A stretch of 64,000 bases of DNA from Ophiosphaerella korrae (Eukaryota; Ascomycota; Dothideomycetes; Pleosporales; Phaeosphaeriaceae). Under the pieces are notes generated by a model. That model saw nothing but the letters and a program-made list of their open reading frames with translations. It ran no database searches and was not told where the DNA came from. The position numbers were made by a program, and so were the translations under genes. The DNA lies in contig JALNQF010000052.1 of assembly GCA_028456385.1 (NCBI GenBank), positions 124,001 through 188,000 of the forward strand, given 5' to 3'. This document shows positions 1 through 10,978 of the stretch, piece after piece; position 1 is the first letter of the stretch, and each line of letters opens with the position of its first letter.

Positions 1-246
1 CGCACCCGTACGATAGTCAAACTCTGCGAACTGGGTGAAACCATGATCACCACCAAAGGAATTGGGCGAGTGAGCAGAATAGACCATTATACGGTGCGCC
101 TCTGGGTAGTCCGGAACTACGTAGGCTGCGACTGGAATAATGGGGAACTCAATTACGGGACCCCATGATCCTCTCTGGGCGAGGATATTCGAGAAGAGAG
201 ATGACAAGGAAAGGACAAACACAGTGGCTTTTGGAGCGAAGGGCAT
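1..246 (-). CDS. Galactose oxidase-like copper radical oxidase, 5' end only (runs off window)
   Basis: The reverse strand from the ATG at 246 stays open to base 1 (82 codons). Residues 1-22 form a signal peptide (hydrophobic run VFVLSLSSLFSNILA). The mature start GSWGPVIEFPIIPVAA, followed by a VYSAHSPNSFGGDHG stretch, follows the first kelch blade of galactose oxidase and related AA5 enzymes (G-x-WGP...P..P.AA, then W/YS...FGG). Such secreted enzymes oxidise primary alcohols or aldehydes to give H2O2. The Tyr-Cys cofactor and copper ligands lie outside the window, so activity and subfamily (galactose, alcohol or glyoxal oxidase) cannot be judged. Galactose oxidase is thematically compatible with the galactose-rich polymer cluster 21 kb away, but nothing links them. 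Confidence 0.75.
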   Translation of the reverse strand, partial: MPFAPKATVFVLSLSSLFSNILAQRGSWGPVIEFPIIPVAAYVVPDYPEAHRIMVYSAHSPNSFGGDHGFTQFAEFDYRTGA

Positions 247-2001
247 TGTGAAGTTGGAGGCGACACACTGTGCCTCTATAAAGAAAAGAACGAATGTAAT
301 TCACCAAGGGTGGTGTCTAAAAAATGAATGAATGACAGGAAGCCGCAAGATCTAGAAAGACGGAGTGGTGAAATGAAGATCATGTCTGGCAGAGCGCTTT
401 ATACAGCATACAGGTACCGCAAATCATCCCCATTTCTTGCATGCCCAGAGCCCGATGTTGAACACGTAAGATTGATTAGCGGCGCGTCAGGTCACCGAGA
501 CGCATGGCGGGCCTTTATTGGCATGTTGCGAAAACAAATGTGTAGTGGGAAGTGACTCAACCTATCGTATGCTTTCGCAGTCAGCATTTCGGGATCTGAA
601 ACGTGGATTCAAAGTAGTGACTGCTTGGCCTTTTGAGGTTACACATGCACGTTATGATGGTCGGACAGCGGTAACAGCGCTATCAGCTACACATGTGGGT
701 AAGAGAGAGAAAAGACAGATCGAGCCGCTAATCCGTCTCGACATCAAAAGAAAATGTCTTAGCGCGGAGCGAGGGTCACAGCAAATGATCGACAAGAGGG
801 AGCTGTTATTGTGGACGCGGTCGCGTTCCGACACGTAGGATCGAAGACGATTCGGGGAACGATGCGGGCTGCAGGGGGGGAGAAGTGGATCCTAGAGGCA
901 CGCTAGCTCGGATTGAGTCAGCGTTGCTCCCACCACACACCAAGTTAGTCCTTCGTTTTACCAATTAGGATGCCACGTCGTTACCCCAAGTACTTCTTCG
1001 AAGCCCTTACTTTTCGATAAATTTGTGCAGATATTACGCAACATACATATGAACTTCCACGGCAGAAACTCTGGCAGCAGGCCTATCAAAAATTGGCCAA
1101 TCGCAATCTCATTGTGTGGCTGTCAAAATCTAGACTGAGGATAATACCCTCCCTGCAATTATGCAACACAAAACTCAATTCGGAGACTCGTTGATGAACG
1201 AGGCACTTTCTGGTTATATGAAAGATTTTGAGCTACATGGCCCTTTGTTGTCGTTTCATAGGTAAGTGCTGACTGCGTGGGGTATCATACGGCGATAGAA
1301 TCATGAACAGCTATTTGGGCTCCCCTGATTTCGTCAAGGTCCACAACGATTATTTGTTTTGATTAACCACAAATTGTACCTAGGGACCACATTTCCTTTC
1401 ATAATCACCAATTACACCTCGCTCCAAATGACACTAAAGTTCAACAGAAAATTTCGTATAAGTCATAAAAATATTGGTTGGATTTTTTGGGTGGAAAGCC
1501 TTAAAAAATTTTGATCCGAAAAGTTTTCGTTGAAATCAAGATTTTTTTTTTATTTGGTAAATCATGAAAGTGTTCATTGAAACCATAGAAGCATTCCATG
1601 AAATCATAAAAATATTCGTTGAAATCATAGACACATGCGATAAAATCATGAAGATAATTGTTAAAACCGACCTAACACGCAGAGCTAAGTTAATTTTAAC
1701 TCGATAATGGAAACAAATGAAACATAGTGGTCAGCTACAATGTTTCGTCGACTGCGTCACGAAATAGTAGGACTTTGTAAGATGCTTTCCGCAGTCATGA
1801 AAGACTCAGCGTTTTCTGCATCCTATTAACAAGGCTCTGTGCCCCGTCCTTTTCCTCAATTCATCTTCCTCCGTGGTACCATTAAGTGAGAAATTCATCG
1901 TTAGCTTTGATTTCGCTCTTTTTGAATCAAAGAAATGGGCACTACTTGAAGTTCTAGGCCTGCTATTGGAGGGGTTGGATTTACCATTAGAAGTCCCAGG
2001 T
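247..2001. other. Intergenic, no gene supported
   Basis: Short open frames between 328 and 838 overlap on both strands and have no recognisable composition or homology. The part from 1330 to 1700 is AT-rich and holds the 21-bp repeat described separately. The promoter of the oxidase gene at 1-246 must lie just right of base 246. Confidence 0.5.
1559..1663. repeat. 21-bp degenerate tandem repeat, five units
   Basis: Five consecutive 21-base units start with AAATCAT or AAACCAT (1559, 1580, 1601, 1622, 1643). An expanded copy with a T run lies at 1533-1558, and an isolated related copy (AAGTCATAAAAATATTGGTTG minus its last base) starts at 1461. The period is a multiple of 3, but several frames contain stops, so it is probably not coding. 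It looks like an old AT-rich minisatellite. Confidence 0.75.
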
Positions 2002-2682
2002 CTACCGATTGGTGCTCTGTGTCTTACCGCTTGGTGTTCCGCATCTGCTGCTCCCGATCTTACTATTTGATCTACCAGTCCAATCGTCATCTACTTTAGA
2101 ATTAGGAGCACGCTTACCAGCACTAGCCTTCCGCTCGTATGCCCTCTCCTGCGCCTTCACTGCAAAGTATTTTTGGTTGAAGTTAGATGGAATATATCCA
2201 TACTTCTTCAAGTGCAACTCCGCCGCCTCGCCTAATAACTCTATCTCGGACTTCATATCCTCACTCGTGGCCTCCCTGCAGCTAGAGAAGTTTTTGTCGC
2301 TAGGATTTTGAGAATGAGGATCGTCAAATTCAGACATGTCCACTTCCTCACCATTTGCAGCACGGTACAATGGCCTGTTGAATCCGTTGGGGCGACTATG
2401 CGTGCCGCACCCCTCTGAGCGGCGTGAGAAGCGCTCGCCGCATCGTTCACGCTTACCTTTGCGAGTAATCCACTCTGCGCAGAAGGCAAAGTGAAAATTT
2501 TCGTAACAACTCTTTGTTATTTTTCTATCGCAACGACTACAATGGTGTGATTGTGAGAGGACTGACCCGGTTGTGAGGTTTCGGGTCAGGGGGTCGAAGG
2601 AACCAACATTGTAGTAATTATGCGTACCGTAAGTGGCATACAGTGATTTGATTTCCTTCTTGCCGAATCTTACCTTTCCCAT
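2002..2682 (-). CDS. Hypothetical cysteine-rich protein, 226 aa
   Basis: A single open frame reads from the ATG at 2682 to a stop at 2002. An in-frame extension upstream to 2916 exists, but the peptide from 2682 (MGKVRFGKKEIKSLYATYG) has a more protein-like composition, so I start there. The first 110 residues hold clustered Cys and His pairs (HHCSRC, a CxxC-like knuckle, then FCAEW, ERCGERF and EGCGTH), which suggests a small zinc-binding fold. The C-terminal half is basic and polar (AVKAQERAYERKASAGKRA). No signal peptide or membrane segment is seen. I do not recognise the family. The 3' end may be wrong, because overlapping frames at 1806-2090 could hide a last exon. Confidence 0.45.
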   Translation of the reverse strand: MGKVRFGKKEIKSLYATYGTHNYYNVGSFDPLTRNLTTGSVLSQSHHCSRCDRKITKSCYENFHFAFCAEWITRKGKRERCGERFSRRSEGCGTHSRPNGFNRPLYRAANGEEVDMSEFDDPHSQNPSDKNFSSCREATSEDMKSEIELLGEAAELHLKKYGYIPSNFNQKYFAVKAQERAYERKASAGKRAPNSKVDDDWTGRSNSKIGSSRCGTPSGKTQSTNR

Positions 2683-3805
2683 GATGGATGAGTGTGCAAG
2701 AGTTGTTTGGAACGTGTAAGCGAGTAAACGCGGGGCTGATCGCTGTAGATGATTTGAGACAGCAAGAGCCAGTGAAGAGAGATTGAAGACACAAGTCGAT
2801 AGAGCTGTGTTGGGTGGGGGTAGAGTCGGACGGTCAGATTGCGCGAGCTTATAGAGTAACACCGGACGCATTGTGTTGCGAGGTATTGAGTACTCATTTC
2901 GCCGATATGTTTGCATATAATTGAATCAATAGCAAGACACTAATAAGTGCTATATTCGCCCTCAATTTATCCATTGTTGGTATCACTTCTCGAATATATA
3001 TTAGCTGCGCCTGAAATACAAGCGCCCCTTCCCTATCCAAAAAACTTACAATGTTCGTCCCTGGGTCAAGGGACACATCCCGTAATGGGACAATTTCACG
3101 GTTGATGTGACCTTACTCTTTCCTTCTTAGATTCATGGAGATATGGATAATACATTATTTTTTGTATAGCTATCTCTCGTTCCAGAAACTAGTCCACAAC
3201 GTGATGCACCCCTACGTTGGTCATGTCTTCGACCGTTTCGTTAGCGCCATTAATAAAAGATTCATCTTAAGATGTTCTCTATTCATACTCCAACTCTTCG
3301 AAGTCGCACCAGCTCGTTTCCATTTCCATATGCGTATTCCGACCCTTCTACCCAATCACTACCTGCACGAACGCAGTGATCCAAAATGAACCCTCCGCCA
3401 CGGGCGACGTCGTTGCTATAACGAGATCAAACGTTAGTTTTACATTGTATACCTTAGTTCCTTGGGTATCCCAAGTTGTCTAAGCCATGTCATTGATGAG
3501 GACGCTTACCAAGATGAGTCGGTTCTGCCGTCAGTGGTCATTGCGGCAGTATTAAGCTGGCACTGCATATAAACGTTGCGGCAGTCGTTTGCGCCTCTGC
3601 GGGCGACAGCGTTGATGCATGCGACAGCATCCACAATCTAACAGAGGGAACAATGTTAGCGAAACCACTCGGGTGACATCTCAAGGAGTAATGGATTCAT
3701 TTTGCATACCAAACACTCGGTATTAGGATGCTCATAACAGGTGGCGCGCTTCTGAATCAAGCTACGACTAAACTTGGCTATATTTACATAAATATCAGCT
3801 TCAAA
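2683..3805. other. Intergenic, nothing supported
   Basis: Only short overlapping frames on both strands. No domain, repeat or RNA gene is recognisable. Confidence 0.5.
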
Positions 3806-4027
3806 CTAGGCACAATACGGAGGATAGATAGTCGATGTACCTGCCGGTGGAGCACTGAATTGCCCATCCTTGAAGGCATTGATGACCTCCTCTGGTGTCA
3901 TATTGTCTCCATTAGGATTCTCGAGAATGCCATCAACCCATTCGGAAAAGGATGTGACTGCCTTGGCGGCAGATACAGCCTGACCAAGGGCCAATAGAGA
4001 GGCGACGTAAGGGATGAGTTTCACCAT
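3806..4027 (-). CDS. Small secreted protein, 73 aa
   Basis: Reads from the ATG at 4027 to a stop at 3806 without an intron. Residues 1-20 form a clear signal peptide (MVKLIPYVASLLALGQAVSA) with a small-residue cleavage site. The mature chain of about 53 residues is acidic and amphipathic (FSEWVDGILENPNGD, then MTPEEVINAFKDG) and ends in a Pro/Tyr-rich tail (IYPPYCA) with a single Cys. Size, secretion and isolation next to repeat-rich DNA fit the loose class of small secreted proteins or effector candidates, but no function can be read. A tandem array of 17-bp repeats lies about 190-240 bp upstream of the ATG. Confidence 0.6.
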   Translation of the reverse strand: MVKLIPYVASLLALGQAVSAAKAVTSFSEWVDGILENPNGDNMTPEEVINAFKDGQFSAPPAGTSTIYPPYCA

Positions 4028-6093
4028 TATGCTAATTGTATGCTAATAATATGGTAGCTGTAGATCTGCGGAAAATTCGGAGTAGAGGAATAAAGATGGC
4101 GAGAAACCATCACTACTTATACACAGGCGAAAGTGCATAGAATGTATACTAGATGGTAGCTAGCCTTCGATCCTCGGTCCTCGCTCTACTTTAGCCGGAA
4201 ACATAGTATTTTATGCTGACATGCATTTATTGCCGACGTGTATTAATTGCTGACATGCATGAGAAGGAATGCCTTACGGTACAAATTGAGGTGAGGAAAC
4301 CGGCACTTTACCTAGGTAGGGCTCGGATTAAGGCTGGGCCTCAATTTTTACCCTCCTGAGGTCGGCGGTAAGAAATTTTTACCTTTTGCGGTAAGGAGCT
4401 GGAGAGTAAACTATTCTACCTCGTGCTTGCTGTTTCGTCTATTGTCCTCTCGCCATTACTCTCTGTCCTTTATGTGACGACCTTCCACCAACAGACAACT
4501 CTATGACCACGCGCTGTAGTCACTTTTGGAGGCATCTGCAATATTCAGTCGAGCTCAGCAGCTCCTGACTCGTTAGAAAGGGCCTTTCTGCGGAAGTGGT
4601 GGCCTTATTCATTGTTTCCATCTAAATTAGGCTTAGCGTAGAAACTATACGCAGCACCGAGTAACTACGAGAATAGATCACCAGTTTACTCCATTTTGGT
4701 GTTCTTCTCCTTTCAACCATATGACATTCTAAGAGACTGGCCAACCTCATGGCCCAAGAACCCCGTTTTACTCAACGCGGTATTTTCACTCAGGCAACCA
4801 AGTAAGTCTCAGGGCTACGCGACCCCGTCGAGTCATAAGAGGAGGCTACCGAGTAAGTCATATCGCTATGCCTCTCGAGAATCGAGAAGCAGTTATTATT
4901 GCTCGCATCCTAGAGAATTCTAGGACTATAGGGTACGAAAACAGCTCAATGGTAGCGCTATAGGTTAGGGAGTTATTATGTAGGTGCGCGTTATTAGCCC
5001 TCTTTTCCTGATCAAATTTTTTTTAAATGTGGGCTAGAAAATTAGAGAGGTGTGTGAAGTGTTTTTATACCTTTAATTCTATTATTCTATATTCTATTAT
5101 CTATTATAGCTCAATAGCTATGATACTAGGAGGGTAAATATCTTGCTTTTTTTAGTCCATTCAAAGTTAGCAAGCTATAGGAATAGGGAACTGAATAATA
5201 ACTATAGGGGCCCGAATAACATCTACTATAATATACCAAAAGCAGAGGCACCCTTAATAACAAGGCGAGTGGGCGATAACGATATAAGCAATACAAAAAG
5301 TAGAGAATTCCTAAAGTTATTGTAGAACTAATTTCAATTGAATTAGGAGTACTTATAATCCATCCCGTAACAGGGTGCGTTGCAGGGACGGACATTATTG
5401 AAGAACAATTTTCAGTTCCCGAGACTCGAAGCCTTCCTAGACAACAAGCCGTCTTGCCAACGTGCACATACAAATGTACTCAAAATATTAAGAATGCAAT
5501 CGCCTGGTAGCTAGTCATCAAACTGCATCACTGGCCTAGCATCCGATGTGCTTTGTATATGAGTACCAGCAGAACTCAAAGACACCACATATCATTATGA
5601 GCATATAGTCATCTCTCAAAAACCACTCAATCGCAGCCACACTCTGCCCCAGCAATGACTCAATAGCCATGCACTGGTACCAAGCCATCGCCACTACCAA
5701 CACATATCCTGCCTCCCACAAATCCTCTGGTCCCAGCTACCACTTACTCAACACTGACCGTCATCTAAGCATCTAAATCTCGAGCACTATTACTCAACAA
5801 TGTATCCACATGCGGTATCTAGATAAAAATCCCCTCTATATCTACCATCACCAGGGTATATTCCATCCCATCCCATCAGACTCAAGCCAAGCCATGTAAC
5901 CCCCAATGCGTCGAATCCAAAACGTAGACACATTCCCTAAAACTCCGAGACAAAACCCTTCGCGCTCCGAACGCCAAAATCATGCGATGCTATTCACCGA
6001 CGTAATGCGCGCCATCATATATACTTCCAAACCCAACTCCACCTACCGCCGCCACCGCTGCGCCTCCGCCTTCCCTTCCTCCACCACGCTCAA
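4028..6093. other. Gene-free, AT-rich degenerate repeat island
   Basis: No coding potential is supported. 4300-4420 repeats the words TTTTTACC and GCGGTAAG in both orientations, 4800-4870 repeats CCGAGTAAGTC-like words, and 5040-5130 is nearly pure A/T. This looks like decayed transposon sequence, but no transposase domain can be recognised. The histidine kinase 3' end starts at 6093. Confidence 0.45.
4214..4264. repeat. Three 17-bp tandem repeats
   Basis: Units at 4214, 4231 and 4248 read TGCTGACATGCATTTAT, TGCCGACGTGTATTAAT and TGCTGACATGCATGAGA. The first and third share 13 leading bases. They sit in the promoter of the divergently read secreted-protein gene at 3806-4027. Confidence 0.75.
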
Positions 6094-9000
6094 CTAATTC
6101 CGAAGATCGAGCCTTACGCTATATCTCGACGCCAACTCCTCAATCTTCGGAATCAACTCACCAATGCGAAACGGCTTCGACACAACATCATCCATGCCCG
6201 CCGCCAATAACGTAGCAATTTGCTCGCTTCTCGCATTCGCCGTGACAGCGATGATAGGAATGTGGCTCGTGAAATCGCCAGCCTGCTCCATCTGGCGGAT
6301 TTGGCTCGTGCATTGGAGGCCGTCCATGGTAGGCATTTCCTTGTCCATGAGGACGACGCCGAGGTCGGGGGCGGAGGACGGCGCGTGCTTGTAGTAAGAG
6401 GAGGATTTGAGCGTTTCGAGGGCTTCGCCGCCGTGGTTGGCGACGCAGGTTTGGATGCCGTGGTTGCGGAGTTGGCGTTGGAGGACTTTTTGGTTGACTG
6501 GGATTGTTAGTGGAGGAATGCGTGTAGTGGAGTGGACATACCTACCTAGATTGTCTTCGACGATTAGTACTTTCAGGTCGGATAGCTGCGCTTTAGTTTT
6601 TGGGACGATTCGACTTGTGCTAGGCACGGCGCCGAAGTCCTTGACTTTGGGAGCTTCGGCGGCTCTTTCCTTGTCTTTGGCGCCCGAGGCTTTTCTAGCG
6701 ATTGATACACCAGTGGCACCTTCGACTGGTCCGCCTGGCTCGCTGCTTCTTCGGCATTTGATATAGAATGCAAACGTGCTGCCTTTGCCTGACTCGGAAG
6801 AAACTCCAATTTCGCCGCCTTGTAACTCGGTCAACTCGCGAGAGATGAACAATCCTAGGCCTGAGCCACCGTATTGTACGTGTGTCCTTGGACTGGCTTG
6901 TTGAAACCGTTGGAATAGGACTTTCAACTCCTCGGGGCTGAGACCACGACCGGTATCTCGGACCGCAAATTCGAGGTACAGTTCTTCACCATCACCCCAA
7001 TCTGGCCCGAGAGTCTGATCTATACGTTTCGAGCGCATTGGAAAGTAGCTGACACAGGGTGCTGTACTAGCTGATGGTCGTTCACGGGATGCCGAAAGGA
7101 CAACCTTGATTGTACGAATTTCCTCAGAAGTGGTGAATTTGATAGCGTTTGTCGTCAAGTTTATCAAGACCTAACAATATTTAGCGACAAATCAAACGGA
7201 ATATGGGGGGGGGGGGGCATACCTGAAGGACTCGCGATGGGTCAATTTTAACCCAATCGACATCTAACTTTTTGAAGGTGTCGGTAAGAACAAACTCCAT
7301 CTGAATGCCAGCAGTTTGAACCTCGCCTTCAAACATTTTCAAGGCACGCTGGACAACCTGTAATGGCTGTGCATCTACTGGAGTAACCTAGGTACGTTGT
7401 TAAAGTGCGTCTCGAGCAGGTTTGGAGGACATACCATCAACATTGCACTATCAAGCTTGGATAATGTCAATACATCATCTACAATTCTTTTCTGATGCTG
7501 AGCACACAACGCAATAGTCTGCGCTGCGTCGATGGAGTCGGAAAGGATGTTATCCGTAATGACCTGAGAGCCAGTAGCCCTGAAGTCGCTGAGGGTTGTC
7601 GAAATCTCGTCAGCGCATTGCAGTATTGCACTCAATGGGTTGCGCATTTCATGGCTTGTGATATCGATGAAATTCTCCTGCTGTCGTTTCAGTTCCACAG
7701 CTTCCTCCATCTTCTGTTTCTGGAAGCCTTCTGCCCATTTCTGAGGGCTAATATTCGTGATACTGCCAAAGACGCTCTTTAGCTGGTCGTTCTCGTCCTT
7801 TTCAGGAAAAGCAGAGAAGAGTACCCAAGTGTCGCCATTATTTCGGTTTCGGTCTTGCCATGGCGCCTTGAACCTAAATTCGATATTGATAGCTGCTGCA
7901 TTGTCTACTAGACGTTTCCAATGCTCCCTTATAAGACTTTGATCCTCATCTTTGACAAAATCGATCCATCTGTCCGTCTTATCTTGCTCCTTTGGTACCC
8001 GGGATATTTCATACCATGTGTCATTACAATAAGTGATTCTTCCGACATGATCGGCTATGAAGAGACCTGCAGGAGAATATTCTGCCATGCGAGTAAACCT
8101 TGTTTCGCTTTCTATGGCTTCTTGAGTCCGAGCAGCGAGCTGTTCGGACAAATTATAGCGATCCTCCGCTGCAAGCTTAGCTGCCTTTTGGCCTCGTCGA
8201 ATTTCTTCCTCAAAAAGAACAACCGAGGCCAACGAAGTTGCCAATTGTCGGCTCAGGAGCTGGATGAAGAGATTGTAATCGTCATCGTATGGCCGCCGAG
8301 GATTGATGCCCATGACAAGGAATCCTAGTATGGTTTCCCCCGTAGTTGGATGTATTGGGCAAATGACAACATCTCGGCAAACATCTCCGAAGCCTCGCCA
8401 ATCAAGGCGATCCACCATCGCATGCGGAAGATCACCAGAGCCGATGCTGACAACGACAGGCTTGTCTGTTTTCATAACTTCTCGGAAAACCGGACCAAAT
8501 CCCTCTTGCCCTTCCTTGAGATCAATTAGATCCGGGGCCGCTTGATGGCCTGTGGGAACACCTAATGATCCTTCTAAGTAGCAGTGCTTCGTTCCGAGTA
8601 GGCTGTTAGAGTACATAGAAGACGAGTCACTATCACTCTCATCAGAGACAGAGTATAGCAGAACGAATGGCGTGTCGAATTCGTTTTCGGTCAGGGCTAT
8701 CAGTACCTGTTCCCAAAAGCCTTTGATATCCCGAGCGATTGTTGTGCGTTCGCCAACCTCGCGAAGGGTCAGCATCCGCCGTTCAGCGATCTTCCTCCGC
8801 GTCTTCTCGAAAGCTGGGTTGTATAGTCCCATGACGGTTCCTTCTGAGCCGACCATAGGAATGATAGACCACGAAAAATATGTCTCCTCAAGGAATCCAT
8901 TGCGCTCCATGAATAGGCAATCATCGTCTTTCATTGTGGCTTGGCCAGTCTTTCGTGCATTCATGAAGACGTCTTTGACATTATCCCATATTTCTGACCA

Positions 9001-10978
9001 GGCAACTTTGTAGCTCTGTCCCATCAAATCTGGATGCTTTTGTCCCGCAAGGCCTATAAACCATGTTAACATGGCTCACGGGATACAGGGAATACGAATA
9101 CAGACCTATATAAGCCTCGTTATAAATCGCAACCAGTTCATCCCCCCAGTACATAGCGGCTGGATGCGGACTCGCCCTGCACAGAAGTCAGAATCCAAAC
9201 TAGAATACAGCCTTTTTTTTTTTTTTTTTTTGGGAAAGGTAAACTCACATAATCAAATTACACATGGCTCGGAGATCATTTGACCAGTATTCTATAGGCC
9301 CCAGAGGTGTCGAGGCCCAATCTATTGATCGGGCAAATCGAATATGTTGTGGTAACGACGACGACAGGGATAGCCTTGTCCAATCAAAGAAACCTATATC
9401 ATGGTCCTGCTCGAGCTGCGATTCTCTATGGAAGGGGTCAACACCGCCCGCACTGTAAGCTCGGAGTACGCACTCATTATTAAAGGACGGGGAATCTTCT
9501 ATGGAGAAAATTGGTGTACTCAAGGCGTTTGGGGACGCCCGAACAACTTGTTTGGATGCGCGCGACTCGATCTTTTTGCTGTATTCATATGCTGCGGATA
9601 TTGGCGGCGTGGGCTCGGTCTCAACAACGGCAGGACGGGCGCTGCCAAAGTAATCGCGAGGCTCAAGCAACAGGACGGAGGCTGGGGAAGTTTCAACACT
9701 GTGCCTAGAGGTGGCGCCTGCAGGAGAAGCCAAGGCAAGGGTAAGACTGGCAGGACCGCTCGCAGGTGTTATGGTGGCGGCAGCAGTAGTGGGGGCGGGC
9801 CCAGAAACAACGCGCAGGCGCCTTCGTAGGGAATAGCATGACCAAGTCTCGCCAGCAATCTGGACAGGAGAAGGAATGGCATCCGAGTTGTTGTTTGCAG
9901 CGAAAGTGCTCAGCAGCCAGCCACAGAACACATCTGTGGCAAATGCAGCTGTTTCGTCCGAAACATAGTCAGATGGGGTCCCTGAGACCAGTTTCCATGC
10001 GGAGGTGCTTGAGCGCAAGGCACTATTGGCGAACAGAATGGGAAGGCGAGGCCCATCGGGCGAGCGGGGTGGAGCAGAAGCAATGTCGACAATGAAGGTT
10101 GGGCGCGTGTCCTGCTCGAGCATTTCCACTACGCCCACGGACCCCAGTATCCCCAGCGGGTCGCCGCGGTCTCTTGCGTCCGGAGATGATGCACGCGGCA
10201 GGCTCGAGCGCTCGCTGGCCCTCGCGCTGGCGGCGAGGCTCGTGGGCGCGGGCGGGCTGAGGCCATTGAATGTGCCACGGGCGAGGGTGACTGTTTTTAT
10301 GCCGCCTTCCCCCCCCTGTGTCTTGCTGAGCATCCTGGCGGCCGCCTCCGAGCTGGAGAAGCGGGGCGGCAGGTGTGGGCGCGGGGTGCGTGAGGAGAAG
10401 AAGAGCGGAGAGGGCGGCTGGCTGTGGGCCTGGAACTGCGCGCTCTTGGAAAAGCTGAAGCGGTCGAGCGAGTGACGCGAGCGCGTGTGCAGCCGGCGGC
10501 GCTTGTGCAGAGGCTCGCTGGCCGGCTCACGGAGACGCAGAGTCGGCGAGACGGGGGGGAGGTCGAGGCCGGGTGGCGGTTGCCTCTTCTTTCCAGCAGC
10601 TACAGGCGGCGTTTGTGTGGGTGCTACCCCTTCTCCAGACAGTGCTCCGGTTACTGTCGCTGCCGCTGCTCCCGTCCCCGTTCCCGTTCCCGTTCCTATG
10701 TCTGTTCCTGCTTCTGCTCCAGCTTCTTCTCCAGTGCCATGCAGCGGGGCAGAGAGAGGCCGCAAATTCGACTGGCTGGGGTCAAGTGGCCGTGCTGGAG
10801 TCCATTGGGATTGGCGCGTCTGGAGGGGATCGAAGCGCGATTGACGCGGCGTGGTTGGGCTGGTGGTCTTGTCTTGCGTATCACTGCTTGCAAAGATGGA
10901 CGGCGGTTGTGGCATAGATGGGCCGTTGTGGGCGCTGGGCGAAGGGGCAAGCCGGCCAGCGCGCGCCCGAGTCTCCAA
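6094..10978 (-). CDS. Hybrid histidine kinase, PAS and receiver domains, 1,537 aa
   Basis: Six exons: 10978-9249, 9176-9106, 9053-7435, 7387-7223, 7170-6546 and 6497-6094. The lengths sum to 4,614 nt and every phase closes. Residues 1-530 are low-complexity and Ser/Pro-rich, with a Gly-Thr run. A PAS-like region starts near 550 (STPLGPIEYW) and is completed by the 71-nt exon 2. A GAF-like stretch and a second PAS (MAEYSPAGLFIADHVGRITY) follow. His1068 lies in the H-box (SHEMRNP). The ATPase has an N-box (NLTTNAIKFT), G1 (DTGRGLS) and G2 (GGSGLGLFIS). The C-terminal receiver (LKVLIVEDN...) carries the phospho-acceptor Asp1455 (LMDKEMPTMDG) and the conserved KPF. Such kinases pass phosphate through an HPt protein to response regulators in stress or developmental signalling. 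No transmembrane segment is seen, so it is probably cytosolic. I do not assign a fungal HHK group. Confidence 0.9.

Noticed and set aside
2683..2916. Upstream extension of the cysteine-rich hypothetical protein
   Set aside because: In frame, but the peptide looks like translated UTR, and a conventional start exists at 2682.
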